Source of the DNA: an uncultured Elusimicrobiales bacterium
GTDB taxonomy: Bacteria; Elusimicrobiota; Elusimicrobia; Elusimicrobiales; Elusimicrobiaceae
Assembly: GCA_934662565.1 (NCBI GenBank)
Contig: CAKUKI010000003.1
Span: 124,001-188,000, forward strand
DNA length: 64,000 nucleotides
Reading direction: 5' to 3'
The position numbers were made by a program, and so were the translations under genes. Positions within the stretch are counted from its first letter, which is position 1. Every line of letters begins with the position of its first letter. A model generated the notes under the pieces. It was not told the origin of the DNA. It did no database searches and worked only from the letters and a program-made list of their open reading frames with translations. This document shows, piece after piece, positions 51,601 through 59,807 of this stretch.

Positions 51601-53983
51601 CTTAAATATCACGTTTAATACTACCGCTTTGCCGGAAGTGGATGATTCGTCCGACGCGGCCGTGTTAGCCGGTGAACGCTACGCCAGCCGCAACTTTTCC
51701 ACCATGGATTTTACCCAACATAAGCAAATGCGCTTTTTACTGCACAGCCAAGCGGCTAATGCCGGCTCCCAGTTCTTCTTAAAAGTAGGTACGGAAGAAA
51801 ATTACGACAAAGTAGTTGTGCCGTTGGATTACACGGGTTGGCGTTTAATTTCCTTAAATATGGTGGATACAAACGGGGATTCCATTCCAGATGCGTTTGA
51901 AGATGCCTCACAGGCTTCTTATGGGGTAAAGGTGTACCGCCACCGCAAAACAGGCGGCGTGATGAATTTTAAGAAAGTAAGCTTAATGGTGTCCGGTGTG
52001 CAAAAAGGGGTGGGGCAGACGGGCTCGGCGGGGAATGTGTGGCTCAATGTGATTCACTTGGCAGACACCATTATCCAACGCGGTGAAGCGTATAAAGGCG
52101 AAGTGGCCGTTAAGTGGGACGGTTGGGGCAGTGCCGGAGCCAAATACAAACATAAAGACGATAATTTTGAAACGCCGCTTTCTATTTCTAAAAATCAAGA
52201 AACGACGGAAGAAGAATATTTTGTAAAAGTGGACAAAATAGAAGAATTCCCCATGCAAGCCACTCTTACGCGCAGTACCATTACCACCCCCAGCATTGAG
52301 GATACGACCGATTACAACACCGTCAGCTTGCTGGATAAAGGCAAGGTGGAGCGCCAGCGTGCGGTGGTGCGCGGGGATTTTATTAAAGATAATTTGCCCA
52401 AAGTGGGGTTGGAATATACGCTGGAAACCGCCGATTATGATTTACTTAAACGCAAGGACGACTCCCGCACCTACGGTGTAAGCGTAAGCCATACGGCGCA
52501 GACCTTCAAAAACATTAATGCCGGCTATTATTTTACCAATGCCAAAATTGATTACGATAAATCCATGCACTCCGCTTCCAACTATAATACGGACGAAGAC
52601 ACCCAAAAAATGAATGTAAAAGTAAATTATCAGCCCACCAATAATTTTAACTTTGTGCCCAGTTATAACCTTTCCAAAAGTACCGAAGAACGCACCTCTT
52701 ATTTTGGCGGAACGGCCCAGTATAACAAATACCCCAAAGCCCTCAACCAAAGTACCGGATTTACCAGCACTTGGAAGGTAGCCTCTTGGTTGGCGCCGTC
52801 TTTTAGTTATAACATTTCCACTACCGAAAATAACAACTTAACGGCCAAAACCGTCACCGCTTCCGGCGCGCGGGAAACGGTGGGTATAGGGGATGTAAAA
52901 TCCATTAACCGCAACGCAGACGGCGGAATTTCGCTTACCTTAAACGGCAACGAACTAATGCCCAACAGCAAATTATTCAGCACGTTTGTTATTTCCAATG
53001 CGTTCCGCGTGCAGGATGCGGACTCTTGGAGTGATGTGGATAGCGGCTTTGATTCCCGCAAAGAATTATGGATACGTAATTCCATGCACGGGGTGGGGCG
53101 CTACGGCTACCGCAGTACCATGACGTTGCGCGATACGTTTACTTCTTCCCAGCGCTGGAGTCCGCTTTCCCGCTATGAGTTTAACGGCGCGGCCGCCCCG
53201 CTTAAAACCATTTCCGTCATTAACAACTTCAGCTACACCACCCAAACCAACAACCAAACAGGCACGGAATATGACTCCGTCAGCCAGACACTGCCGGATT
53301 TGGTGTTTTCTATTTCAGACTTGGAAAAATTCTTTTATGCCGGTTCTTGGTTAAGCTCCACCAACCTTAAATTGCGCTATAGTTTAATCAAGCAGGAAAC
53401 GGAAGGCTCCGAAGATAAAGACCAAACCTCTTACGGCGGTGACTTGCGCTTTATGCTGTTTAACTTTTTTGACAGTGTGGTGAATTATACGCGCAAAACG
53501 TCCGACTCTACCGACTTGCGCGCCCATACCAGTTTGGAACGCTACGACGATACCGACGTTTCCGCCCAGACCTCTTTTTATATTGGTTCTATGCGTTTAA
53601 CGCCTAAATTGGTGTATAGTACGCACGATAAATGGTTGGTGGGCAAACTTAACGAAAGCACCAAAGAAACCACCCCCAGCTTAAATATGCGTTGGGATTT
53701 TAACATTCCGCACGGGGTGCGCCTGCCGTTTATCAACCGCGTTTACAATGCCACCAACCGCGTGATTTGGAACACCAGTATCAGCTATACGGATAAAACT
53801 TCCCCGGTGGAAGTGAGCGATAACTATGAAAAATATGATTTAACCACTTCGCTGGATTATGAAATGTCCCAAAATTTGCGTTTTAATGTTTCCGGCGGAT
53901 ACACGCGCTTAAAACACGCGTATGTGCGCACGGAAGATTACGATTCCTACAATTTTGCCGCCAATATTACGGTGCAATTTTAA
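48608..53983 (+). CDS. SprA-like giant outer-membrane protein
   Basis: 1791 aa from ATG 48608 (MKILRLLVSLLL), because a terminator lies upstream in the longer frame. Signal peptide, then SprA-like features: LSLPLYGTSIALTGRYVLG, repeated VFVDIDYDDQREEEKT / FGDIDLSLPETEFI / QLFGAKMHLQYKDL segments and many DYASGIIQFKR-type short strands; the end is YNFAANITVQF with C-terminal Phe, a barrel signature. In Bacteroidota SprA is the ~2400-aa translocon of the type IX secretion system. Here the length is shorter and no other T9SS genes are in the window, so function is inferred. Four nt before comF. Confidence 0.75.
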   Translation: MKILRLLVSLLLITQFMLPPQLRAEDLPYSLVDKSQYDIFAEDQQAAEEKALEIPDTPDDAQLLKYTNAFWRQAVTAVEGAYKLDKDPEPIPDLTLLNPTLSLPLYGTSIALTGRYVLGFKMEAKKYKEDKNNSTEERDTSSNTMQQELQLKMQGKILDRVFVDIDYDDQREEEKTISVAYRGKAGEVVQLAEFGDIDLSLPETEFITYQKQLFGAKMHLQYKDLDVRLIGSQTKGSSKQKQFVGSSVLAISTLSDADYKRRTYYDLTFGGNIKKNTDGQDTVDIAVYNNWRSLMGGISSGTEEIYLDANNSDNDFVPITRTASDVMGGGTYESKWRLLTRGTDYTVDYASGIIQFKRTITAESVLAVDYVGTTGNRLSQVMGTAGDIKLIKTENEKSVTGSANETANKLELKTYYSLGTQQITKDNGKGNFLLRVMDANGQEIAIPTSNGSTLTYPSNIVMDFDNGVFYLQERFADASLYKTTPVSSYNRTFKVEYTSKVKTYFIESDIVVQSETVKLNGRKLTRNNDYYIDYTSGFITFYKGDDITDSSVIDITYDTLNGSSSNNSVIGGRLDYKLWDKIKMGATVLQEGWDKPSSVPQVGNYSKDLLVYGADINGKDIKLSEAVSVDFGAEVAQSRSNPNQFGYAMVDSMNETSIQTAGSKIFRDWIIAANPNDKPAFWGSVAWDTQDVSSLEINPNAIGNSNDKQQVLVLNYDFSKASGAYAGHDEVSIVYPLSASGVDLSDKTSFDLTVKGQTNGPLINVTFGNINEDSDNSGGMDTQCATGAPKTEDVLCRKSLAPSEDIGWEYKDPDGTLHRYNPFVNNVYNPESQPNGRIDTQDLNGNNKMDGEDSSVGGNFGFAGVSAGMNTPISGLTDGEINFNGWKTFVTPLNIPSADKSKWTAVRHLRITLKKGPNTATKGQIKIATAALSGTAWNVPDGTDPTVFQVAGINNVDNADYEPIFSATGDGKEVFNYLYGSIDNLKEATDSANAKDQALNITFNTTALPEVDDSSDAAVLAGERYASRNFSTMDFTQHKQMRFLLHSQAANAGSQFFLKVGTEENYDKVVVPLDYTGWRLISLNMVDTNGDSIPDAFEDASQASYGVKVYRHRKTGGVMNFKKVSLMVSGVQKGVGQTGSAGNVWLNVIHLADTIIQRGEAYKGEVAVKWDGWGSAGAKYKHKDDNFETPLSISKNQETTEEEYFVKVDKIEEFPMQATLTRSTITTPSIEDTTDYNTVSLLDKGKVERQRAVVRGDFIKDNLPKVGLEYTLETADYDLLKRKDDSRTYGVSVSHTAQTFKNINAGYYFTNAKIDYDKSMHSASNYNTDEDTQKMNVKVNYQPTNNFNFVPSYNLSKSTEERTSYFGGTAQYNKYPKALNQSTGFTSTWKVASWLAPSFSYNISTTENNNLTAKTVTASGARETVGIGDVKSINRNADGGISLTLNGNELMPNSKLFSTFVISNAFRVQDADSWSDVDSGFDSRKELWIRNSMHGVGRYGYRSTMTLRDTFTSSQRWSPLSRYEFNGAAAPLKTISVINNFSYTTQTNNQTGTEYDSVSQTLPDLVFSISDLEKFFYAGSWLSSTNLKLRYSLIKQETEGSEDKDQTSYGGDLRFMLFNFFDSVVNYTRKTSDSTDLRAHTSLERYDDTDVSAQTSFYIGSMRLTPKLVYSTHDKWLVGKLNESTKETTPSLNMRWDFNIPHGVRLPFINRVYNATNRVIWNTSISYTDKTSPVEVSDNYEKYDLTTSLDYEMSQNLRFNVSGGYTRLKHAYVRTEDYDSYNFAANITVQF

Positions 53984-53987
53984 TGCT

Positions 53988-54734
53988 ATGATGCGCGCTC
54001 AAAAACTGCTTTCTGCGGCCCAATGGACGGGGGAACTCCTGTTGCATATTCTGTTCCCGCGTACTTGTTTTGCGTGCGGGGCTGATTTGCCTTTTAGATA
54101 TACCGCCCCGCTCTGCCCGTCTTGCCGTAATGCGGTGCGTGTGGCGGGGCCGCTTATTTGCCAACGCTGCGGCACGGTTTTGCCGTCCGGCGGGGCGCAT
54201 TGTGCGCGGTGCCGCGGCAGTAAAGGTAAAAAATTTAAGTGTAAAGTGATTCGCTCCGCTTGGCTTTTCGGCCCGCAGAGCCGCGCGCTCATTCATGCGT
54301 TTAAGTATTCCGGCTATGCTTTTTTGGCGGATTATTTGGGTACGCAAATGGCCCTACGGTTTAAGGAATTGCCGGAGTTGGCGGCGGCACAGGTGGTTAT
54401 TCCGGTGCCGTTATATCCCAAACGGCAGAAATGGCGCGGGTATAACCAGTCGGAACTGTTAGCCAAAGCGTTTGCCCGCAAAGTGCATTTGCCGGTGGAA
54501 AGCCGCTGGCTGGTGCGCGTGCGGGATACGGCCGCGCAAGCCAAATTGCACCGTCAGGAACGGTTGGATAATATGGCCGGAGCGTTTGCCGCCACGGCGG
54601 ATGTGCGCGGAAAAACGGTTTTGCTGATAGATGATGTGGCAACGACGGGAGCCACGCTGGAGGGGTGTGCGCAGGCGTTAAAGGAGGGGGGAGCGAAGAG
54701 GGTAATGGCATATACCCTAGCCCGCGAGCCCTAA
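53988..54734 (+). CDS. comF: ComF-type amidophosphoribosyltransferase-like protein
   Basis: 248 aa from ATG 53988. An N-terminal double zinc finger (CFACG, CPSC, CQRCG, CARCRG), then a PRTase domain with VIPVPLYPKRQKWRGYNQSELLA, RVRDTAAQAKL and the PRPP loop VLLIDDVATTGATLEGC. ComF helps process imported single-stranded DNA in competence. It follows the SprA-like gene by 4 nt. Confidence 0.88.
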   Translation: MMRAQKLLSAAQWTGELLLHILFPRTCFACGADLPFRYTAPLCPSCRNAVRVAGPLICQRCGTVLPSGGAHCARCRGSKGKKFKCKVIRSAWLFGPQSRALIHAFKYSGYAFLADYLGTQMALRFKELPELAAAQVVIPVPLYPKRQKWRGYNQSELLAKAFARKVHLPVESRWLVRVRDTAAQAKLHRQERLDNMAGAFAATADVRGKTVLLIDDVATTGATLEGCAQALKEGGAKRVMAYTLAREP

Positions 54735-54739
54735 TGGAT

Positions 54740-54984
54740 AACAACGGTTGGTAAGTTTAGATTTTAACGCACAAGGGGAAAAATAACATTTTTCCCCTTG
54801 TTTGCGTTTGATGGGCAACATTTTTCCATATTTGGCCGTCTGGTCGGTCCCTTTGGGCTTATGTGGCGTTTAGCCACACCGCGCCCAAACTAAGGCCCGC
54901 CCATACGGCGCAAATCTGAAAAAACAGCCTGCGAACAATTATTCTTGTACTGCTCTGCACGGCAACGCCAAGGAAGAACGGCAA
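54740..54984. ncRNA. Tandem structured unit 1 (candidate RNA or DNA hairpin element)
   Basis: Helix H1: 54766-54771 with 54803-54808, a 2-nt bulge, then 54772-54784 with 54788-54800 (19 bp, triloop AAC). Helix P1: 54821-54839 with 54905-54923 (bulges). Within it H2: 54852-54858 with 54883-54889, internal loop TTA/CCGC, then 54862-54867 with 54873-54878. No open frame is present. Bases CTTGTACTG (54944-54952) are unpaired and conserved in unit 2. No T-run is seen to fix the strand. Not a family I recognise. Confidence 0.6.
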
Positions 54985-55216
54985 ACAACTGTTGGTAAGC
55001 TGGGATTTTAATGCGCGGGGAACAAAATAACATTTTGTTCCCCGTTCGCATTAAGTGGGCAAACCATTTTCCAAATTTAAGCCCTTTTGCACCGCCTTTA
55101 GGCTTATGTAGCTAGCGCTACACCGCGCCTAAACTAGCGGCTATGAAAAACATCTTAAATTTGAAAAATCATGCAACAAGCAATTACCCTTGTACTGGCA
55201 CGAAACGGCAACGGCA
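54985..55216. ncRNA. Tandem structured unit 2
   Basis: Same architecture as unit 1, offset 244-245 bp. H1: 55010-55015 with 55047-55052, the same 2-nt bulge, 55016-55028 with 55032-55044, the same AAC loop. P1: 55067-55081 with 55154-55167, with the same bulged C. H2: 55097-55103 with 55127-55133, identical TTA/CCGC internal loop, 55107-55112 with 55117-55122. About ten base pairs differ from unit 1 by double, compensating changes. After it, to 55340, the sequence is A-rich without features. Confidence 0.6.
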
Positions 55217-55343
55217 ACAACAAAAAACACAAAATAAGTAAAAACCACTAAAAAATAAAAGGGAGCGAAAAAACGAAACTTAAAATTATCCTTAAAATAT
55301 ATGGGCTTTGCCTGCAGTTTTTTAATAGGGTTGTTTTGTTTTT

Positions 55344-55383
55344 TTTTTGATAAATTTTATTTATATATAAAATTTATCAAAAA
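55344..55383 (+). promoter_or_regulatory. 17-bp perfect inverted repeat before the second pilin gene
   Basis: A 17-nt arm TTTTTGATAAATTTTAT (55344-55360) is perfectly inverted at 55367-55383 with a 6-nt spacer. It ends just before the ribosome site GAGG (55385-55388). It may be an operator or a leader hairpin. Confidence 0.55.
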
Positions 55384-55394
55384 TGAGGTTTTTT

Positions 55395-55937
55395 ATGAAA
55401 AACGCAAATATCAGCCGTTTAGGCGGCTTTACGCTTATTGAATTGTTGGTGGTTGTACTCATTATCGGCATTTTAGCCAGCGTGGCTTTGCCTCAATATC
55501 AAACAGCTGTAGCCAAAAGCAGGCTGGGGGCCGTTATGCCCGTTGTAAAAACCATGCATGATGCTTTGGATGTTTATTATCTGGCAAATGGCGCCTATCC
55601 GCCGGATGCGGTAAATGTAGCGCTGGATGTGGATTTTCCGTCCGGCTGCGGGGAAACTTCTACCACGTATCGGCGTTGTACAAACGGGGATGTGTATGAT
55701 TTGTTGGACCCGGGGCTTTTGGCTACTTTCGGGGGAAATACCAAGGCCAAAGTGGGGTATGTAATGTGGTTGGAACATTCTGCTCACCCCGGACTAAAAC
55801 AGTGTGTGGCGGTCACTTCGGACAAAGCCGCCAATTCCGTTTGCAAAAGTATGGGCGGAACCGTGGCTTCCGGCTTTTCTATTTCTTCTTCCACCCTGTT
55901 GGGCGGCGGAGCCACTACGGTATATAACCTGCCCTAA
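55395..55937 (+). CDS. Type IV pilin-like prepilin
   Basis: 180 aa from ATG 55395 with GAGG upstream. Leader MKNANISRLGG, cleavage before FTLIELLVVVLIIGILAS with Glu5, then the alpha1 helix and a globular domain with paired Cys (FPSGCGE, RRCTNG, KQCVAV, SVCKSM). It shares the helix and YYLANG...P layout with the pilin at 44245, so the two are paralogues. A minor pilin or pseudopilin. Confidence 0.9.
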   Translation: MKNANISRLGGFTLIELLVVVLIIGILASVALPQYQTAVAKSRLGAVMPVVKTMHDALDVYYLANGAYPPDAVNVALDVDFPSGCGETSTTYRRCTNGDVYDLLDPGLLATFGGNTKAKVGYVMWLEHSAHPGLKQCVAVTSDKAANSVCKSMGGTVASGFSISSSTLLGGGATTVYNLP

Positions 55938-55954
55938 CATGTTTTTGAATTGCT

Positions 55955-55990
55955 TAAAAAAACCCCGAGATATTCAACTATCTCGGGGTT
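55955..55990. terminator. Bidirectional terminator between pilin and SEC-C genes
   Basis: AACCCCGAGATA (55961-55972) pairs with TATCTCGGGGTT (55979-55990). An A7 stretch on its left gives the - strand its T-run. Confidence 0.8.
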
Positions 55991-55993
55991 AAA

Positions 55994-56374
55994 TTATTTA
56001 TCGGCACCGCAGCATTTTTTGTATTTTTTGCCGCTGCCGCAGGGGCAAGGGTCATTGCGGCCGATTTTGGGGCCCTCATGCACCACGGTTTGCACTTTGG
56101 GCGCATCCCCTTGGTTTTTGAATTCCGCCTTGTGGGCTTCCATCCATTTTTTCATACTGCGGATGCTCTTAAAGTCCACGCCGTCTTTTTCCATGCGTTT
56201 GGCAATATCAATAAACTGCTTTTTTACAGCAGGGTCTTTCAATTTGCCTTTTAAGGCAGCGGGCAGAGATTCCAGCTCTTTTTCCAGCCGTTCCTCTATG
56301 GACTTTTTTTTGCTTTCTTTGCCGGCAGTTTCCGGCGCGTCATTTTTATCTTTTTTCTTAAACGGATTCCACAT
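55994..56374 (-). CDS. SEC-C motif protein
   Basis: 126 aa. A highly charged N-terminal helical region ([16 protein letters not shown]) precedes the C-terminal zinc-binding SEC-C motif [19 protein letters not shown], as in the tail of SecA. The stand-alone form may bind SecB, ribosomes or other partners; role unknown. RBS AAGGAG before ATG 56374. Confidence 0.8.
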   Translation of the reverse strand: MWNPFKKKDKNDAPETAGKESKKKSIEERLEKELESLPAALKGKLKDPAVKKQFIDIAKRMEKDGVDFKSIRSMKKWMEAHKAEFKNQGDAPKVQTVVHEGPKIGRNDPCPCGSGKKYKKCCGADK

Positions 56375-56394
56375 AAATATAAAACTCCTTCAAG

Positions 56395-56964
56395 TTATTT
56401 GGAAAGTAATTTTTCCACAAAATTTTTAATGATTTCCGCTTTTTCAAAATAATGTTTTTCGCGCGGAACCACCAAGCGGTTGGGGTGTTTTTCCCAAATT
56501 TTTAATATTTTGTCATCAATTTCAAACGCCTGTTGGAGGTTTTCCGTGCGGACGTTGGTGGCTTGATAAAAATCTTTTTCCGGCGGCGGGGAAAGGTGCA
56601 ACACCGCATCATAGCGGGCCAGTTCCGCTTCCAATGTGGTGTTCATGGCCTTAAAAAAATCCTCCGGTCCTTTGGGCCAGTAAACGGCGCCGTCAATGGA
56701 GCCGCGGTCACAAATAATTAAGTCCGCGTCAGAGGTAGCTTCCGCCAAGTGTTCCAGCTGGTGCACGGTATAAAAAATAATGTTTTGCGCGTGTTCAATG
56801 TGCAGGGGGCTGTTGTCTTTACGCGGGAAACCGCCGCTGTAAATCAGTGTGGCGGCCTCTTGCACCAAGGCAATTTTATTGCCAAACGTTTCTTTTAATA
56901 TGGAAAGAGCCGTTGTTTTGCCGCCACTGGGGCCGCCGGTTAAAACGATTTTCTTTTTTGTCAT
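56395..56964 (-). CDS. AAA_28 family ATPase/kinase (copy 2)
   Basis: 189 aa. Walker A TGGPSGGKTTALS, then EAATLIYSGGFPRKD, ICDRGSIDGAVYWP (Walker B-like) and VLHLSPP. NadR/thymidylate-kinase-like P-loop fold typical of AAA_28 proteins. It lies 9 nt after a close paralogue, so it is a tandem duplication. Substrate unknown. Confidence 0.75.
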   Translation of the reverse strand: MTKKKIVLTGGPSGGKTTALSILKETFGNKIALVQEAATLIYSGGFPRKDNSPLHIEHAQNIIFYTVHQLEHLAEATSDADLIICDRGSIDGAVYWPKGPEDFFKAMNTTLEAELARYDAVLHLSPPPEKDFYQATNVRTENLQQAFEIDDKILKIWEKHPNRLVVPREKHYFEKAEIIKNFVEKLLSK

Positions 56965-56972
56965 AATAGTTC

Positions 56973-57539
56973 CTATTTTTGGATTAATTTTTCCACAAAA
57001 TTCTTAATAATTTCCGCTTTTTCAATAAAATGTTCTTTGCCGTCCACTACCAAGCGGTTGGGGTGTTTTTCCCAAATTTTTAATATTTTACGGTCAATGG
57101 CAAAGGCCTCGTCCAAACTTTCCGTGCGTACATGGGTGGATTGGTAAAACGCCGGATTGGTGGGCGGGGAAAGGTGCAACACCGCGTCATAGCGGGCCAG
57201 TTCCGCTTCTAGCGTGGTGCCCATGTGGTTAAAGAAATCTTCCACCCCTTCCGGCCAGTAGACGGCTGCGTCCACGGTGCCGCGGTCACAAACAATCAAT
57301 TCCGCATCAGAAGATTCTTCCGCCAAACTTTCCATTTGTCGGGTGGCAAAAAATATAATCCGCTGGGCGGTGCGGACGTGTTCCGGACTGCCATCTTTGC
57401 GCGGAAACCCGCCGCTAAAAATCATGGTGGCGGCTTCTTTTACCAGCTCCACCCGCGGCCCGAAGGTTTCTTTCAAAACGGAAAGAGCCGTTGTTTTGCC
57501 GCTATTGGGGCCGCCGGTTAAGGCAATTTTTTTCTTCAT
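56973..57539 (-). CDS. AAA_28 family ATPase/kinase (copy 1)
   Basis: 188 aa, paralogue of the next gene with the same motifs: TGGPNSGKTTALS, EAATMIFSGGFPRKD, VCDRGTVDAAVYWPEG and ILKIWEKHPNRLVV. The start overlaps the stop of the M23 peptidase gene (ATGA), so all three are co-transcribed. The function of the pair is not established. Confidence 0.75.
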   Translation of the reverse strand: MKKKIALTGGPNSGKTTALSVLKETFGPRVELVKEAATMIFSGGFPRKDGSPEHVRTAQRIIFFATRQMESLAEESSDAELIVCDRGTVDAAVYWPEGVEDFFNHMGTTLEAELARYDAVLHLSPPTNPAFYQSTHVRTESLDEAFAIDRKILKIWEKHPNRLVVDGKEHFIEKAEIIKNFVEKLIQK

Positions 57540-58807
57540 GCTTTATCCTCGCTTTGGGGGGCCGCCTGTGTGCTTAATTGGGCGGCTTGCTCCAATTCCT
57601 GTAAATACAACGCCTTTAGCTCCTCAAAATCTTTGCGTTCTTCTTTAGCAACGGACCGCACGGCGTTATTGCGGTTCTTCATTTTAAGAAAGTCTACAAA
57701 TTTATTTTTATGTTTGATACGGAAATCCAAATGCGGGCCGGTGGAAAGGCCGGTAGAGCCCACATAACCCACCGTTTGCCCTTGGGTGACGCGGGCGCCT
57801 TTTTTAATGCCTTTACCGAAGCTTTTTAAGTGGCCGTAGGCGGTAAGATAGTCGTTAGCGTGTTTGATTTCCACATAGTTGCCAAACCCGCCTTTGCGGC
57901 CCGCAAACACTACGGTACCGTCGGCTACGGCATCTACCGGTGTGCCGGCAGGGGCGGCATAGTCTATGCCCAAATGCGGGCGGCGGATACGCAAAATGGG
58001 GTGCAAGCGCCCATAACTAAAGCGGGACGAAATCCGGTAGCTGCGGAAACTGATAGGCGCTTTTAAGAACATTTTTTTGCTTACTTTGCCTGTTTCGTCG
58101 TAAAATTCTCCGTTATAATAAAAAGCGTAGGTCAGGCCGTTTTGCCCTTTATAATAGGCGGCCAGTAAATCTTGGCTGGTAATGGTGCCGTCGGCGGTGT
58201 AGTTTTCTTCCCACAAGGCGGCGTATTTATCGCCGTTTTGGGTTTCCGAGTTAAAGTCTATCGTCCAAGAAAACGCATCCGTAAAATCCACAATTAAAGG
58301 CACGGTAAGCCCTTCCTGAAGCATGGAATTAAACAAAGAGCCTTTTATTTCTCCGGCGGTGGATTTGACGCGGGTTTTAATTTCCACATCACTTACTCCG
58401 GCCACCAAAGAACCCGCCAAATTGGCTACATAATAATGTTTGAACCCTTGGTTGAGCAGCAGCATATTAAATTGGCCGTCCTGTCCGGTAGAAATGGAAT
58501 AAGTGTCGCGCTTTTGCAGTTTGCGCGTATCGGCTACTTCGGCCAATTTGTTTACAATATCAAAAACTTCGCGGTTGGTTAGTCCGGCTTCTTGCAGGGC
58601 AACATAAATGGGCTTTTGCCGGATAGTAAATTCTTCTACGGCAATTTGCTTTTCTTGTAAATTGATGTATTCCTGTTCGTTTTTTTGTTTGGTAATGTGT
58701 ATGGCTAAAAGAGTAGCCAGCGCAATCACGGCCAAAGTAAGCAAATAAAACAGCAGGTCGTGATAGCGGCGGTAATGTTTGTTGATAAGGGTGAGAAGTT
58801 TATTCAT
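57536..58807 (-). CDS. M23 family (LytM-type) metallopeptidase
   Basis: 423 aa. One N-terminal membrane anchor (LLFYLLTLAVIALATLLAI), a ~200-aa periplasmic region with an OapA-like QKRDTYSISTGQDG part, then the M23 domain: HPILRIRRPHLGIDYAAPAG (HxxxD zinc ligands), AYGHLKSF and TGLSTGPHLDFRI (HxH-type site). The active-site ligands are intact, so endopeptidase activity on peptidoglycan cross-links is expected. The acidic Gln/Ala tail is disordered. Confidence 0.88.
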   Translation of the reverse strand: MNKLLTLINKHYRRYHDLLFYLLTLAVIALATLLAIHITKQKNEQEYINLQEKQIAVEEFTIRQKPIYVALQEAGLTNREVFDIVNKLAEVADTRKLQKRDTYSISTGQDGQFNMLLLNQGFKHYYVANLAGSLVAGVSDVEIKTRVKSTAGEIKGSLFNSMLQEGLTVPLIVDFTDAFSWTIDFNSETQNGDKYAALWEENYTADGTITSQDLLAAYYKGQNGLTYAFYYNGEFYDETGKVSKKMFLKAPISFRSYRISSRFSYGRLHPILRIRRPHLGIDYAAPAGTPVDAVADGTVVFAGRKGGFGNYVEIKHANDYLTAYGHLKSFGKGIKKGARVTQGQTVGYVGSTGLSTGPHLDFRIKHKNKFVDFLKMKNRNNAVRSVAKEERKDFEELKALYLQELEQAAQLSTQAAPQSEDKA

Positions 58808-58861
58808 AGCCTATACACATAGCGAAGGGCGGAACAAAGCCCGCCCTTCACCGGATTAAAT

Positions 58862-59779
58862 TTATTTTTGGTCTTTTAAGTAAGAGCACAGCGCAATAGC
58901 GTTGAGTTTTACTTTCGGGTCATCCGCGCGGGACGGCAAAATCACGGGGATTTTCGGCCCCACGAGCACGGCCGCGGCTTCCATATCCGCCCCGAAGAAC
59001 GCCAAGGCTTTATAAAGCGGGTTGGCGGCATCCAAGTCCGGCAATACCAAAATATCGGCATCTCCGGCTACTTTTTTGCCGGTAATGCCTTTTTCGGCGG
59101 CTCTTTCGGCAGACATAGAGATATAAAAATCATACGGGCCTTCTACGGTGCAACCCGTAATTTTGCCCTCTGCGTTCATTTGGGCCAGTGCGGCGGCATC
59201 CACCGTGCTGGGGATTTTTTCGTTCACTTTTTCAACCGGGCAAACCACAGCTACTTTCGGTTCCGCCAAACCCAATTTGTGCATGGTGTTTACGGCATTT
59301 TGCACAATTTTGGCTTTTTGTTCCAAGGTGGGGGCAATTACAACGGCGGAATCCGTGACGGCAAACGGTTTTTTATATTTGGGCGTGCTGAAAAGCACAA
59401 AGTGGGAAAGAAGCGCGCCTTCCGGCACCAAGTGGGCTTCTTTATTCAAAATGGCTTTCATATAGTATTTGGTATCCACTAAACCTTTAATCAAAAAGTC
59501 GCCTTTACCGGCCAAAATTTGGTCCACGGCCAATTTGCACATGGTGGGTACGTCTTCGCAATCAATAAATTCAAATTTATCTTCCGGCAAGCCGGCTTCT
59601 TTTACCATGGCTTTAACGGCGGTAATGGGGCCAATTAAAATACCGTGGGAAATGAGGCCGTTATCGTCGGCCATTTTAATGGCGGCGAGGGCTTCTTTGT
59701 TGTTAGCTCCGGGGACCACCACCCGATTGGACTTGCCTTTTACTTGGCTGATTAAGTCAGCGAAACTCTTAAATTTCAT
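58862..59779 (-). CDS. ptb: Phosphate butyryltransferase
   Basis: 305 aa, phosphate acetyl/butyryltransferase family: VVVPGANNKEALAAIKMA, FLIKGLVDTKYYMKAIL, FAVTDSAVVIAPTL and the C-terminal NPLYKALAFFGADMEAAAVLVG. It converts butyryl-CoA (or branched acyl-CoA) to the acyl phosphate. Directly downstream of buk, the next step for ATP formation. Confidence 0.88.
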   Translation of the reverse strand: MKFKSFADLISQVKGKSNRVVVPGANNKEALAAIKMADDNGLISHGILIGPITAVKAMVKEAGLPEDKFEFIDCEDVPTMCKLAVDQILAGKGDFLIKGLVDTKYYMKAILNKEAHLVPEGALLSHFVLFSTPKYKKPFAVTDSAVVIAPTLEQKAKIVQNAVNTMHKLGLAEPKVAVVCPVEKVNEKIPSTVDAAALAQMNAEGKITGCTVEGPYDFYISMSAERAAEKGITGKKVAGDADILVLPDLDAANPLYKALAFFGADMEAAAVLVGPKIPVILPSRADDPKVKLNAIALCSYLKDQK

Positions 59780-59807
59780 ACTTTATTCTCCTTATTTTAC
59801 AACTCAA

